Of a stretch of DNA of 64,000 nucleotides, positions 38,473 through 47,090 are shown one piece after another (the first letter of the stretch is position 1; the number at the start of each line of letters is the position of its first letter). This stretch comes from Ideonella dechloratans (GTDB lineage Bacteria > Pseudomonadota > Gammaproteobacteria > Burkholderiales > Burkholderiaceae_C). Made by a program: the position numbers and the translations under genes. The notes under the pieces were generated by a model. The model was not told the origin of the DNA. It searched no databases and saw only the letters and a list, made by a program, of their open reading frames with translations. The DNA lies in assembly GCF_021049305.1 (NCBI RefSeq), contig NZ_CP088081.1, forward strand, positions 1,922,001-1,986,000, given 5' to 3'.

Positions 38473-40632
38473 GCTCGCCTGCAAAGAAATCCGGAAAGTC
38501 CGCGGATCGAGCGGGTAGAGATAGACGTGGTCGTACTGGTAGGGGCTCTCCTTCCAGGCCCGCACGCCGAACAGGTTGTCCACGCCGGCACGCAACGTGT
38601 AGCGCGTGCCTGACCCTTGCTGCCATTGGTAACGGGCCGCCAGGCCCCAGCTGGTCCAGGCGGGCAGGCTCAGGCTGTTGTCGGGCAGCACCTCGCGCTG
38701 ACCTTCGTGCAGCACCGAGGCCTGCAGGCTCAGCCCCGGCCAATCGGGCAGGGCGTAGTCCAGCGCGGCACGCAGGGTCTGACGTGGCACATTGGTGGGG
38801 GCCAGGCCGTTGAGGCTGGCATCGCCCGAGCCCTCGCGGCGGGCCCGCAGCCACAAGGCGCCGGTGTCCAGCGTCCAGCCGGCCCAGTGGCCCGACAGGC
38901 TGGCCTCCAGGCCGCGGTGGTGGTCGTTGCCGTCGGACACCTGGGTGCAGCTGCTGTCGATGTCGCAGCTGCCGGTGTCGCGGGTGGCCGGGCGGTGGAT
39001 GTCGAAGCCGGTGAGGCTGGCGGCCCAGGTGTCGTCCGCGTACTTCAGGCCCAGCTCGGTCTGCCGGCTCTTGTGGGTGCTGCCCTGGCCCGCGTTGCTG
39101 TAGATCGGCAGGTTCGGCACCACCGAGCTCTCGGCGCCCTGGCCCCAGCTGGCGTAGCCCATCAGGGCGGGGGTGAACTGCTGGCTCAGGGCCAGCCACG
39201 GCGTGGTGAAGGCCTGCGCGCTGCGGGTGGGTTCGCTGCCATCGGTGTTGACGCTGTCGCGGTGCAGGGTGGTGTGGCGCAGGCCCAGCCACAGGCGGGT
39301 GGGTTCGGCCAGCGTCACCACGTCGCGCAGCGTCCACTCCAGGCTGCGTTCGGTGCGGTTGGTGTTGGTGTAGCCGGCCTCCGGCGCGGCGGGCACCTGC
39401 ACGCTGCCATCGATCTGCCCGACGCCGGCCCAGTTGTAGGCCTGCGGGCCGAAGCGGCCGCGGTAGTCGTTCCACAGCAGGCCGGCGGTCAGATCCTGCG
39501 CCAGGCCGAACCACCGGGCGTGGCCCTGCAACTCGGTCTGCACGGCACGGCTGGTGCGGTGCTCGTGCTCGCTGCGGTAGTCGTACAGGTCGAGGCTGCC
39601 ATCGCTGCAATAGCTCTGGTAGTTGTCCTCGCTGCTGCAGCCGAAGGGGAAGGCGGCGCGGTCGTTGTTGGTCAGGCGCTGCACCATGGCCTGGGTCTGC
39701 AGCCGCCAGTCGCGGTCGAGTTGCTCGGTCCAGCGCAGGCTGGCGGTGGTGTCGTCGAAGACCACCGGCAGGGTCCAGGCCTGGTTGTTGAGGTTGATGC
39801 GCGGGTTGATGCTGCCGGCCTTGGGCAGCGTGCCGCCCAGCAGGCTGAAGCCGGGCTGGCTGGGCTGGGACTGGTGGCTGTACTCGATCTCGGCCTCCAG
39901 CAGCGTGGCAGGCGACACCCGCAGGGTGCCCGCCGCCGCCAGCAACTGGCGGTGGCCCGGGGCGTCGCGCAACTGCGGGTCGAGCTTCTCGACCGAGGCA
40001 TTGATGCGCAGGCCCGCCTGACCGTCGGCGCCCAGGGTCTGGTCGATGTCCGCCGCGGCCTTCAGGCTGCCGCTCTGGGTGTAGCCCAGGAAGAAGCTCT
40101 TCTGGTCGCCCCGCGGACGCTTGACCACGAAGTCCACCATACCGCCGGGGGCGCTGGTGCCGGCCTGGATGCCGCTGGTGCCGCGCAGCAGCTCCACGCG
40201 CTCCTTGTTGTCCAGCGAAATGGCGGTTTCGGCATTGATCGGCAGGCCGTCACGCCGGTAGTTGAAGCGGTTGTCCAGTGCATAACCGCGCATGCTGAAC
40301 GAGGCCCAGTAGCCGGTGGAGTTGTAGGCGTCGCCCAGCCCCGGGTCCAGCCGGGTCAGTTCGTTCAGGGCGGTGATGCCGGCGTCGCTCAGCGTCGCGC
40401 TGTCATAACCCTGCGTCTGGAAGGGCGCACGGGCAGCCGGCACCTCGCCAAAGCCGGCCACGCCGGTGCTGGGCCAGGTGGCCCGTTGGCCGGTGACGGT
40501 GATGACGCTGGGCGTGGCGTCCGCCACAGCCACGGTCTGGGCGCCGGCCACCGTGCCGATCAGGCCCAGGGCCAGGCACAGCGGCGTGCGAGAGGGGAAG
40601 GAGGCAGGAGAACGGGTACGGCAAGCAGCCAT
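38467..40632 (-). CDS. TonB-dependent outer-membrane receptor under a TPP riboswitch
   Basis: 721 aa from ATG at 40632. A signal peptide is present (PLCLALGLIGTVAGAQ). The plug domain (about 60-190) has TLSDAGITALNELTRLDPGL, SFSMRGYALDNRF and RVELLRGTSGIQAGTSAPGG; the beta-barrel fills the rest and ends in aromatic-rich strands (FRISLQASL). General databases would label it a siderophore receptor from its plug, but the thiamine riboswitch upstream argues that it imports thiamine, a thiamine precursor or a related compound. No TonB or ABC transporter gene is adjacent; fdxA lies upstream beyond a terminator. Confidence 0.9.
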   Translation of the reverse strand: MAACRTRSPASFPSRTPLCLALGLIGTVAGAQTVAVADATPSVITVTGQRATWPSTGVAGFGEVPAARAPFQTQGYDSATLSDAGITALNELTRLDPGLGDAYNSTGYWASFSMRGYALDNRFNYRRDGLPINAETAISLDNKERVELLRGTSGIQAGTSAPGGMVDFVVKRPRGDQKSFFLGYTQSGSLKAAADIDQTLGADGQAGLRINASVEKLDPQLRDAPGHRQLLAAAGTLRVSPATLLEAEIEYSHQSQPSQPGFSLLGGTLPKAGSINPRINLNNQAWTLPVVFDDTTASLRWTEQLDRDWRLQTQAMVQRLTNNDRAAFPFGCSSEDNYQSYCSDGSLDLYDYRSEHEHRTSRAVQTELQGHARWFGLAQDLTAGLLWNDYRGRFGPQAYNWAGVGQIDGSVQVPAAPEAGYTNTNRTERSLEWTLRDVVTLAEPTRLWLGLRHTTLHRDSVNTDGSEPTRSAQAFTTPWLALSQQFTPALMGYASWGQGAESSVVPNLPIYSNAGQGSTHKSRQTELGLKYADDTWAASLTGFDIHRPATRDTGSCDIDSSCTQVSDGNDHHRGLEASLSGHWAGWTLDTGALWLRARREGSGDASLNGLAPTNVPRQTLRAALDYALPDWPGLSLQASVLHEGQREVLPDNSLSLPAWTSWGLAARYQWQQGSGTRYTLRAGVDNLFGVRAWKESPYQYDHVYLYPLDPRTFRISLQASL

Positions 40633-40708
40633 CGTGGAACATCCATGTCGATGGCAGAGAGGCAAGTGTCAGGAGAGGCGACACCACACGAACGGTGGCA
40701 CGCTGAAC

Positions 40709-40801
40709 ACGGCTTCCCTGCGCGAGGATTACCTCAATCAGGTTCAAAGGGACTCTCTCAGTCGACCTGCCTTGCGGCAGGCCAACACCCCTAGCGAAGT
40801 G
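40709..40801 (-). promoter_or_regulatory. TPP (THI-box) riboswitch
   Basis: Read on the minus strand, the conserved pieces come in order: CTAGGGGTG (40795-40787), a hairpin CCTGCCGCAAGGCAGG, CTGAGAGAG (around 40761-40753), CCCTTTGAACCTGAT (40751-40737), GAGGTAATCCTC, and the closing GCAGGGAAGC (40721-40712). These match the thiamine pyrophosphate aptamer. The receptor start is 77 bases after it; a small GTGTC/GACAC hairpin lies between and could form part of the expression platform. Confidence 0.93.
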
Positions 40802-40880
40802 GCCGGGTCTTCACACGGCCGACGTGGATTATCTCGCGCCGATCCGGGTGCCACGCTCCCGCGTGGGTCGGCGGAAACAA

Positions 40881-40905
40881 AAAAGCCCACCGATGGTGGG
40901 CTTTT
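40881..40905 (-). terminator. Terminator after fdxA
   Basis: AAAAGCCCACC / GGTGGGCTTTT, an 11-bp perfect stem with loop GAT, followed on the minus strand by a T-run. It lies 35 bases past the fdxA stop and isolates fdxA from the riboswitch gene. Confidence 0.85.
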
Positions 40906-40940
40906 GAGTGCGGTGGCGCCGAGCCATCGGCGCCCGGCGA

Positions 40941-41264
40941 TCAGCGGATGATCTCGCCGATCTTGTTCTTGCGGTCCTTCCATTCCTCGGCGTCGGGCAG
41001 CGGAGCCTTGCGCTTGGTGATGCTGGGCCAGGCCTTGGCCAGCTCCGCGTTCAGCGCGATGTAGGCCTGCTGGTCGCCCGGCACGTCCTCCTCGGGCAGG
41101 ATGGCATTCACCGGGCACTCGGGGATGCAGACGGCGCAGTCGATGCACTCGTCCGGGTCGATGGCCAGGAAGTTGGGGCCTTCGCGGAAGCAATCCACGG
41201 GGCAGACATCGACGCAGTCGGTGTACTTGCAACGGACGCAGGCTTCGGTGACGACGTGGGTCAT
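40941..41264 (-). CDS. fdxA: 7Fe ferredoxin FdxA
   Basis: 107 aa from ATG at 41264 ([17 protein letters not shown]). The first cluster region [18 protein letters not shown] carries the 3Fe-4S pattern of Azotobacter-type FdxA, and [16 protein letters not shown] carries 4Fe-4S ligands. The C-terminal tail contains the usual [20 protein letters not shown]. It is a small cytoplasmic electron carrier. It sits downstream of cobA on the same strand, 137 bases away; supply of electrons to CysI or CysH is possible but only inferred from position. Confidence 0.95.
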   Translation of the reverse strand: MTHVVTEACVRCKYTDCVDVCPVDCFREGPNFLAIDPDECIDCAVCIPECPVNAILPEEDVPGDQQAYIALNAELAKAWPSITKRKAPLPDAEEWKDRKNKIGEIIR

Positions 41265-41401
41265 GGGGCGAACTGTGAAGGATGGAAGTGAAAGAGCGCC
41301 CCCCGAAAGGAACGCGGGACTGAACACGCCGTGGATCGGCACGCTCAGGCCAACCAATGAATTCTAAATCTTGTCGGCCACGCTGGATTGATGGCAGTCA
41401 A

Positions 41402-42136
41402 TCATGCCGGGCTCGTCAGGCCGGATCCCGCAGCCACCGTGGCAGGCGTGGCGCCCACCCCCACGGTGACGACCGCCGGCCGGCCGGCATGCTCCGCCGC
41501 CGCCTCGGCCAGCGTACCCACGTTGTGGGTCGACACCCGGGCGTCCGCGCAGCCCGCGCGGGACACCACGCTGACGGCCGTGTCCGACGGCCAGCCGCAG
41601 GCCGACAGGCTGTGGGCCAGGGCACCCAGTTGCTGGCCCGCCATGTAGAACACCTCGGTGTCTGCATGATGGCCCGCCTGCAGGGCGTGCTGCAAGGTCA
41701 TGGCGGTGGTCAGGGCCACGGTCCGTCCCTGGCCGCGCCGCGTCAGCGGGCGCAGGCTCTGCGCAGCGGCCGCGACGGCAGCGGTCACGCCGGGGATCAC
41801 TTCGCAGGACACGCCCACCCCGGCCAGGGCCTGCAGTTCTTCCTCCAGCCGGCCGAAGATGCTGGGGTCACCGCCCTTGAGCCGGGCCACCTGCCGCCCG
41901 GCCAGGGCATGTTCCACCAGCAAGGCATTGATGCGGGCCTGGCCCGTGGCATGGGCGAAGCCACGCTTGCCCACGTCGATCCACTCGGCCTGCGGCGCAT
42001 GCTCGCGCAGCGCGGGGTCGGTCAGGGCATCGGCCAGCACCACCTGCGCCCGCTGCAGGGCGGCCAGCCCGCGCAGCGTGATCAGGTCGGCGGCACCCGG
42101 GCCTGCGCCGATGAAGACGACATGTCCTGAAGGCAT
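41402..42136 (-). CDS. cobA: Uroporphyrinogen-III C-methyltransferase
   Basis: 244 aa. The start VVFIGAGPGAADLITLRG, the motif ARLKGGDPSIFGRLEEEL and VIPGVTAAVAAAA are SUMT signatures. The enzyme uses two S-adenosylmethionines to make precorrin-2, the first step of siroheme. It lacks the CysG dehydrogenase/chelatase half, so those steps need another gene outside this window. It is the last gene after cysI, DUF934 and cysH, 21 bases from cysH, and supports the siroheme needed by CysI. Confidence 0.95.
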   Translation of the reverse strand: MPSGHVVFIGAGPGAADLITLRGLAALQRAQVVLADALTDPALREHAPQAEWIDVGKRGFAHATGQARINALLVEHALAGRQVARLKGGDPSIFGRLEEELQALAGVGVSCEVIPGVTAAVAAAAQSLRPLTRRGQGRTVALTTAMTLQHALQAGHHADTEVFYMAGQQLGALAHSLSACGWPSDTAVSVVSRAGCADARVSTHNVGTLAEAAAEHAGRPAVVTVGVGATPATVAAGSGLTSPA

Positions 42137-42157
42137 CGAGACTCAAGCCAGCGGGAC

Positions 42158-42952
42158 TCAGGCGTGCGCCGGGGCTTCCTTTTGGGCGGCGTCCACCGGG
42201 TGGGCCGTGCTGACGTGCAGGCCGCACTCCTTGGCCTTCTCGTCTTCCCACCACCAGCGGCCGGCCCGGAACTCCTCGCCCACCGCGATCGCCCGGGTGC
42301 AGGGTGCGCAGCCGATGCTGGGCATGAACTGGTCGTGCAGGTCGTTGTAGGGCACGTCGTGGCTGGCGATGTAGTGCCACACGTCGGCCCAGGTCCAGTC
42401 GACCAGCGGGTTGAACTTGGCGCGGCCGTTGGGCTCGATCTCGTGGGCCGGCATGTCCGAGCGGTTCTTGGACTGCTCGTGGCGCAGGCCGGTCACCCAG
42501 GCACTGCGGCCTTCCAGCATGCGTCCCAGCGGCTCCAGCTTGCGCACCTGGCAGCAGCCCTTGCGCAACTCCAGGCTCTGGTACATGGCCTTCTCGCCGT
42601 TCTTGCGCACGAACTGCACCACGGCTTCCTCGCGGGGGCGATAGACCTCCACCTTCAATCCGTAGCGCTGCTCGATCTTCGGGATCAGGGCCAGGGTTTC
42701 GGCGTGCAGGGCACCGGTGTCCAGCGTGCCGATGGCGATCGGGATCTGGTGCCGGGCGATCAGGTCGGTCAGCACCATGTCCTCGGCGCCCAGGCTGTTG
42801 GCCAGGACGACATGGCCGGCATGCTGCTCGGCAGCACGCTTGAGCCATTGGATGGCGGCTTCGACGCGAAACTCATGGCCGGTGGTCTTGCGGGCATAGA
42901 GCTCGATGGCACTGGCGCGGGCGGCGCCGGGCAACACGGACAGATCGGTCAT
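42158..42952 (-). CDS. cysH: Adenylyl-sulfate (APS) reductase, CysH family
   Basis: 264 aa. The fold has NSLGAEDMVLTDLIAR and the C-terminal redox motif region ECGLH. Two Cys pairs (GCCQVRK and GCAPCTRAI) are the ligands of a [4Fe-4S] cluster, which marks APS reductases rather than the PAPS reductase of enterobacteria. It reduces APS to sulfite. The gene starts 12 bases after the DUF934 stop and precedes cobA, so it belongs to the cysI operon. Confidence 0.94.
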   Translation of the reverse strand: MTDLSVLPGAARASAIELYARKTTGHEFRVEAAIQWLKRAAEQHAGHVVLANSLGAEDMVLTDLIARHQIPIAIGTLDTGALHAETLALIPKIEQRYGLKVEVYRPREEAVVQFVRKNGEKAMYQSLELRKGCCQVRKLEPLGRMLEGRSAWVTGLRHEQSKNRSDMPAHEIEPNGRAKFNPLVDWTWADVWHYIASHDVPYNDLHDQFMPSIGCAPCTRAIAVGEEFRAGRWWWEDEKAKECGLHVSTAHPVDAAQKEAPAHA

Positions 42953-42964
42953 CTCGTCAACTCT

Positions 42965-43438
42965 TCAAGCCACTCGGGCGAATTGGGGGCGGGGTTGGTG
43001 CACGTCACCCTGGTAGTGGTCGGTCACCAGGGTCAGGGCGTGGCGGGCGCTGGCCTCGTTCTCGCCGGCACGCAGCTGCACGGCGTCGAAACCGGTGCGC
43101 GACAGCAGCGGCAGCATGTCGACCAGCACGTCGCCGGTGGCGCGCAGTTCGCCAGCAAAGCGCAGTCGGGCACGCAGCACGCGGGCCTGGCTGTAGGCGC
43201 GACCGTCGGTCCACTTGGGAAAGTGCAGGACGATCAGCGCCAGGCGGGGCAGGTCGGCGGTCAGATCCTCCACCTCGTCGGTGTTGGCCAGGGCCAGGCC
43301 GACGGGCAGGTCGGACGGCCAGGTGCCGCGCACGGCCTGCCACTGGGTCAGGGTGAGCAGGGCATAGGCCTTGGGCTGGGCCGGCACATCGCCTTCCGGG
43401 CGATGCCAGCGGTCTTGGGACGCTTGGATGAATTGCAT
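42965..43438 (-). CDS. DUF934 protein of the sulfite-reduction operon
   Basis: 157 aa from ATG at 43438, with GAGGA 6 bases upstream; a GTG at 43450 that overlaps the cysI stop is an alternative. Members of DUF934 are found almost always between cysI and cysH in beta- and gamma-proteobacteria. The conserved core is LALIVLHFPKWTDGRAYSQA followed by LRARLRFAGELRATGDVL. No cofactor motif is visible. Its function is unknown; a role in assembly or electron supply of the siroheme enzyme is inferred from linkage only. Confidence 0.9.
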   Translation of the reverse strand: MQFIQASQDRWHRPEGDVPAQPKAYALLTLTQWQAVRGTWPSDLPVGLALANTDEVEDLTADLPRLALIVLHFPKWTDGRAYSQARVLRARLRFAGELRATGDVLVDMLPLLSRTGFDAVQLRAGENEASARHALTLVTDHYQGDVHQPRPQFARVA

Positions 43439-43446
43439 GGCGGTCC

Positions 43447-45171
43447 TCACACGGTCTCGGCTTCAGCCGTGGCGGGCTGGGCAGCAGTGGCGTGGCGCAC
43501 GGCATCGGTGGCGGCGCGCAACGGGGCGACGCCGATGCGGCGCACCGTGTCGACGAAATGCTCGCCAGGTGCCTTGTGCGCGCGATACACCTCGATCAGG
43601 GCCTCCACCACGTCAGCGACTTCCTCGGCTGCGAAGGCCGGGCCGATGACCTTGCCGGGCACAGCCGTGCCGGACAGCTGGGTGCCGTCCGAGCCGCCCA
43701 CCGACACCTGGTACCACTCCTTGCCGTCCTTGTCGACGCCGAGCACGCCGATGTGGCCGGTGTGGTGGTGGCCGCAGGAGTTCATGCAGCCGCTGATGTG
43801 CAGATCGATGGGCCCCAGCTCGTACACGGCGTCCAGATCGGCGAAGCGTTCGCTGATGTCGGCCGCCACCGGGATGGAGCGGGCATTGGCCAGGGCGCAG
43901 AAGTCGCCACCCGGGCAGGCGATGATGTCGGTCAGCAGGCCGATGTTGGGCGTGGCGAAGCCGGCTTCGCGGGCGGCGTGCCAGACGGCCAGCAGATCAG
44001 CCTCGCGCACCCAGGGCAGCAGCAGGTTCTGCTCGTGGGTCACGCGCAGCTCGCCCAGCGAGTAGCGGTCGGCCATGGTCGCGGCAATGTCCATCTGCTC
44101 GGCGGTCACGTCGCCCGGGGCCTGACCGGCCCGCTTGAGCGACAGCGTCACGGCGCGGTAGCCCGGCACGCGGTGGGCGTGCACGTTGCGCTCCAGCCAG
44201 CGCAGGAAAGCCGGAGGAATCTGGCCGCCGCGGTGCGGATCGAAGCCGCTGGTGGCCGGGCGCACGCCGGCCGGGTCGACGAAGCTGCGCGACACACGTT
44301 CCAGCTCGCTGACCGGAATGATGTGCTCGCGGCCGTCGGCATCCTGGTTCAGGATCTTGTCGAACTCGGCGTTCACCGCGTCGAAGAACTTCTGGCCTTC
44401 GGCCTTCACCAGGATCTTGATGCGGGCCTTGTACAGGTTGTCGCGCCGGCCGAAGCGGTTGTAGACGCGGACGATGGCCTCCAGGTACAGCAGGATCTCC
44501 TGCCAGGGCACGAAGGCGTTGATCACCGAGCCGATCACGGGCGTGCGGCCCATGCCACCACCGACGTAGACCTTGAAGCCCACCTCGCCGGCCTCGTTCT
44601 TCAGCAGTTGCAGTCCGACGTCATGCCAGGCGATGGCCGCGCGATCCTCGGCGGCGCCGCTGACCGCGATCTTGAACTTGCGCGGCAGGAAGGCGAACTC
44701 GGGGTGCAGGGTGCTCCACTGACGCAGGATCTCGCAGTAGGGGCGGGGATCGACGATCTCGTCCGGCGCGATGCCGGCCAGCGCATCGCTGGTGATGTTG
44801 CGGATGCAGTTGCCCGAGGTCTGGATGCCGTGCATGTCCACCTCGGCCAGCAGATCCATGGCGTCGGCCGAGCGCTCCAGCGGAATCCAGTTGAACTGCA
44901 GGTTCTGGCGGGTCGTGAAGTGGCCGAAACCGCGGTCGAGTTCGCGTGCGATGACCGCCAGCTGCCGCAGCTGGACCGAGGACAGCTCGCCGTAGGGCAC
45001 GGCCACCCGCAGCATCGGCGCGTGGCGCTGGATGTACCAGCCGTTCTGCAGGCGCAAAGGGCGGAAGTCGTCATCGGCCAGTTCGCCCTTCAGATTGCGT
45101 TCCAGCTGATTGCGGAACTGGGCAGCCCGTTGGCGGACGACTTGGCGGTCAAAGGAGGTGTACTGGTACAT
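43447..45171 (-). CDS. cysI: Sulfite reductase hemoprotein (nitrite/sulfite reductase family)
   Basis: 574 aa. Two sulfite/nitrite reductase repeats are present: N-terminal ferredoxin-like half (FGHFTTRQNLQFNWIPLERS) and siroheme/Fe4S4 half. Cluster-ligating cysteines appear in IIACPGGDFCALANARSIP and LHISGCMNSCGHHHTGHIG. It reduces sulfite to sulfide for cysteine synthesis. There is no cysJ flavoprotein next to it, so electrons probably come from ferredoxin or another donor. It heads cysI-DUF934-cysH-cobA. The upstream 160 bases are A/T-rich, unusual here, and look like an activator target. Confidence 0.93.
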   Translation of the reverse strand: MYQYTSFDRQVVRQRAAQFRNQLERNLKGELADDDFRPLRLQNGWYIQRHAPMLRVAVPYGELSSVQLRQLAVIARELDRGFGHFTTRQNLQFNWIPLERSADAMDLLAEVDMHGIQTSGNCIRNITSDALAGIAPDEIVDPRPYCEILRQWSTLHPEFAFLPRKFKIAVSGAAEDRAAIAWHDVGLQLLKNEAGEVGFKVYVGGGMGRTPVIGSVINAFVPWQEILLYLEAIVRVYNRFGRRDNLYKARIKILVKAEGQKFFDAVNAEFDKILNQDADGREHIIPVSELERVSRSFVDPAGVRPATSGFDPHRGGQIPPAFLRWLERNVHAHRVPGYRAVTLSLKRAGQAPGDVTAEQMDIAATMADRYSLGELRVTHEQNLLLPWVREADLLAVWHAAREAGFATPNIGLLTDIIACPGGDFCALANARSIPVAADISERFADLDAVYELGPIDLHISGCMNSCGHHHTGHIGVLGVDKDGKEWYQVSVGGSDGTQLSGTAVPGKVIGPAFAAEEVADVVEALIEVYRAHKAPGEHFVDTVRRIGVAPLRAATDAVRHATAAQPATAEAETV

Positions 45172-45237
45172 GGCGCAGGTCGGGGGGGCGCAAAGAAGGG
45201 GGCCTGTGACAGCCCATGGACCACACTTTAGGGAGGC

Positions 45238-45294
45238 CTTATATGCTTGAAAAGTACATTTAAGTTGAATGCTTATCTCTCATATGAATATAAG
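45238..45294. promoter_or_regulatory. AT-rich control region between cysI and the patatin gene
   Basis: A 57-base A/T-rich block stands out in the GC-rich surroundings. CTTATAT (45238-45244) and ATATAAG (45288-45294) are inverted repeats, and ATGCTT occurs twice (45243 and 45269). On the minus strand TATAAG could be the cysI -10 box. A CysB-like LysR activator is the expected regulator of such an operon, but I cannot match a defined consensus. Confidence 0.4.
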
Positions 45295-45332
45295 AATGCC
45301 GAGGATCCTGTCGACCGCTCTAGAATCGCGCC

Positions 45333-46244
45333 ATGCCGTCTGACTTTGTTCCGGCCCGCCGCCTTGCTCTGGGCGGTCTGGGGGCCGGTCTGCTGTACCT
45401 GGCCGGATGCCAGTCCACCCCGCCGGCCGTTGAGCCGCCCACGCAGCCTCCCGTCGTCAAGCCTCCCCGTCCGCCGCGCATCGGCTTGGCCCTGGGCGGT
45501 GGTGCCGCGCGGGGTTTTGCCCACATCGGGGTGATCCAGGTGCTGGAAGAGCATGGCATCCGACCCGACCTGGTGGTGGGCACCTCGGCCGGCAGCTTGG
45601 TGGCGGCGCTGTATGCCAGCGGCAAGAGCGGCACCGAGCTGGCCGGCATGGCCCGGACGATGGACGAATCGGCATTGACCGATTGGGCCTTTCCCGGCCG
45701 GGGACTGATCCGGGGCGAGGCCCTGGCCCGCTTCGTGCGCAGCCAGACAGGCAACCGCCCGATCGAGCAGATGCCGCTGCCCCTGGGCATCGTGGCCACC
45801 GATGCCGCCAGCGGCGACCCCATCCTGTTCCGCAGAGGGGACACCGGCGCGGCCGTGCGCGCCTCCAGTGCGGTGCCAGCGGTGTTTCAGCCGGTGCGCA
45901 TCGGCGAGCGGGAATACCTCGACGGCGGCCTGGTGAGCCCGGTGCCGGTGCGATTCGCGCGTGAGATGGGGGCCGAATTGGTCATCGCGGTGGACATCTC
46001 CTCCCCGCCCGATCCGAACGCCACCGGTGACGCCTTCCACCTGTTGATGCAGACCTTCGCCATCATGGGGCGCAGCATCAACCGCTGGGAACTGCAGAAC
46101 GCGGATGTGCTGATCCGGCCCAGCTTGGTGGGGGTGTCGAGTTCGGATTTCACCGCCCGGATGAAGGCGGTGCAGTCAGGGCGGGAAGCGGCCACGGCCC
46201 AGTGGCCGACCCTCAAGGCCAGGATCGCGGCCCTGACACGCTGA
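45333..46244 (+). CDS. Patatin-like phospholipase lipoprotein
   Basis: 303 aa. A lipoprotein signal (RRLALGGLGAGLLYLAGC) ends in lipobox LAGC, so it should be membrane-anchored after a Pro-rich linker. The patatin domain has the oxyanion loop LALGGGAARGFAHIGVIQ, nucleophile GTSAGSL and catalytic Asp in YLDGGLVSP, close to the RssA/YlbK group. It hydrolyses acyl esters, substrate unknown. It is divergent from cysI and convergent with the phasin gene. Confidence 0.93.
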   Translation: MPSDFVPARRLALGGLGAGLLYLAGCQSTPPAVEPPTQPPVVKPPRPPRIGLALGGGAARGFAHIGVIQVLEEHGIRPDLVVGTSAGSLVAALYASGKSGTELAGMARTMDESALTDWAFPGRGLIRGEALARFVRSQTGNRPIEQMPLPLGIVATDAASGDPILFRRGDTGAAVRASSAVPAVFQPVRIGEREYLDGGLVSPVPVRFAREMGAELVIAVDISSPPDPNATGDAFHLLMQTFAIMGRSINRWELQNADVLIRPSLVGVSSSDFTARMKAVQSGREAATAQWPTLKARIAALTR

Positions 46245-46284
46245 GCCGCTCGCAACAGCGCGAAAGCGCAAAGCCCGCGCCCCA

Positions 46285-46311
46285 AAGAAAAACCCGGCCG
46301 AAGGGCCGGGT
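46285..46311 (-). terminator. Terminator between the patatin and phasin genes
   Basis: ACCCGGCC (46292-46299) pairs with GGCCGGGT (46304-46311), loop GAAG. On the minus strand it is followed by TTTTCTTTG, so it best serves the phasin gene, though it lies 137 bases past its stop; it may also stop the patatin transcript. Confidence 0.7.
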
Positions 46312-46447
46312 CAAAGTACCTTGAGAGTGATCTCAGAAAGGTACCGAGGAGAGGGTCTCCCGTGGAGGCCGTGGCGATGGCAACGCCACGACATCGGGTG
46401 AGAGCCCCGCGGCGCCGGAAAGTTCCGGATCCGCGGGCAGCGTCACC

Positions 46448-47005
46448 TCAGGCCGCGGTGCGGCGGGCAGCCTTCGGGGCAGCCTGGGCGGCCTTCACGG
46501 CGGTGTTGGTCATCGCCTGGAAGTTGGCTTCGGCCACGTCGGCGGCCTGCTTGGCGGCCTTGTGCACCGACTCGTAGGCGTTGTTGGCGGCGGCCATGGC
46601 GGACTTCACCAGGGCCACGGCGTTCTCGGTGCCGGCCGGGGCGTTCTTGACGGCGGTGTCGACGGTGGCCATGAACTTCTTCTGGGCATCGCCCAGCTGG
46701 GCTTCCATCGCCTTGGTCAGTTCGGCGTTGGTGCTGGTGGCGATGTCGTAGAGGTGGCGGCTGTAGGCGGCAACCTTCTCGGCGGCCGGTTGCAGCAGGC
46801 CGGCTTGCAGCGACAGCAGTTCCTGCGGGTCCTTGGCGGCGATGGCGGCCTTGGCGGTCTCGGCGGCATCGCCCATGGTGGCCTTGGCCACTTGCATGTT
46901 CAGCTCGACCAGCTTTTCCACGCCTTCAAAGGCCTTGCTGGCCAGATCCAGGGCGGTTTCGACGTTGGCCTTTTGGGTGGCGATCATTTGTTCGGCAGTC
47001 AGCAT
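46448..47005 (-). CDS. phaP: Phasin family protein (PHA granule-associated)
   Basis: 185 aa from ATG at 47005 with GGAGA upstream. It is an almost wholly helical, Ala-rich protein with the Phasin_2 pattern: MLTAEQMIATQKANVETALD, KLVELNMQVAKATMGDAAET, and a C-terminal Ala/Lys tail (KAAQAAPKAARRTAA). Phasins coat polyhydroxyalkanoate granules. No PHA synthase or phaR is in the window. A promoter at 47105-47132 and an inverted repeat around it suggest PHA-dependent control. Confidence 0.92.
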   Translation of the reverse strand: MLTAEQMIATQKANVETALDLASKAFEGVEKLVELNMQVAKATMGDAAETAKAAIAAKDPQELLSLQAGLLQPAAEKVAAYSRHLYDIATSTNAELTKAMEAQLGDAQKKFMATVDTAVKNAPAGTENAVALVKSAMAAANNAYESVHKAAKQAADVAEANFQAMTNTAVKAAQAAPKAARRTAA

Positions 47006-47090
47006 GTCAGTCTCCAAAGGTAGGGGTCAGGGGTTCAGGAACCGATGCAGCCCATCCGGTCTACGACAACCATTCCGAGGTTTGTGCGCT

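Noticed and set aside
45281..45326. CATATG, GGATCC, GTCGAC and TCTAGA sites within 46 bases, like a cloning polylinker
   Set aside because: Order and spacing match no common vector, the flanks are native genes in normal context, and the patatin start follows directly. Probably chance in an AT-richer spacer; checking an independent read set would settle it.
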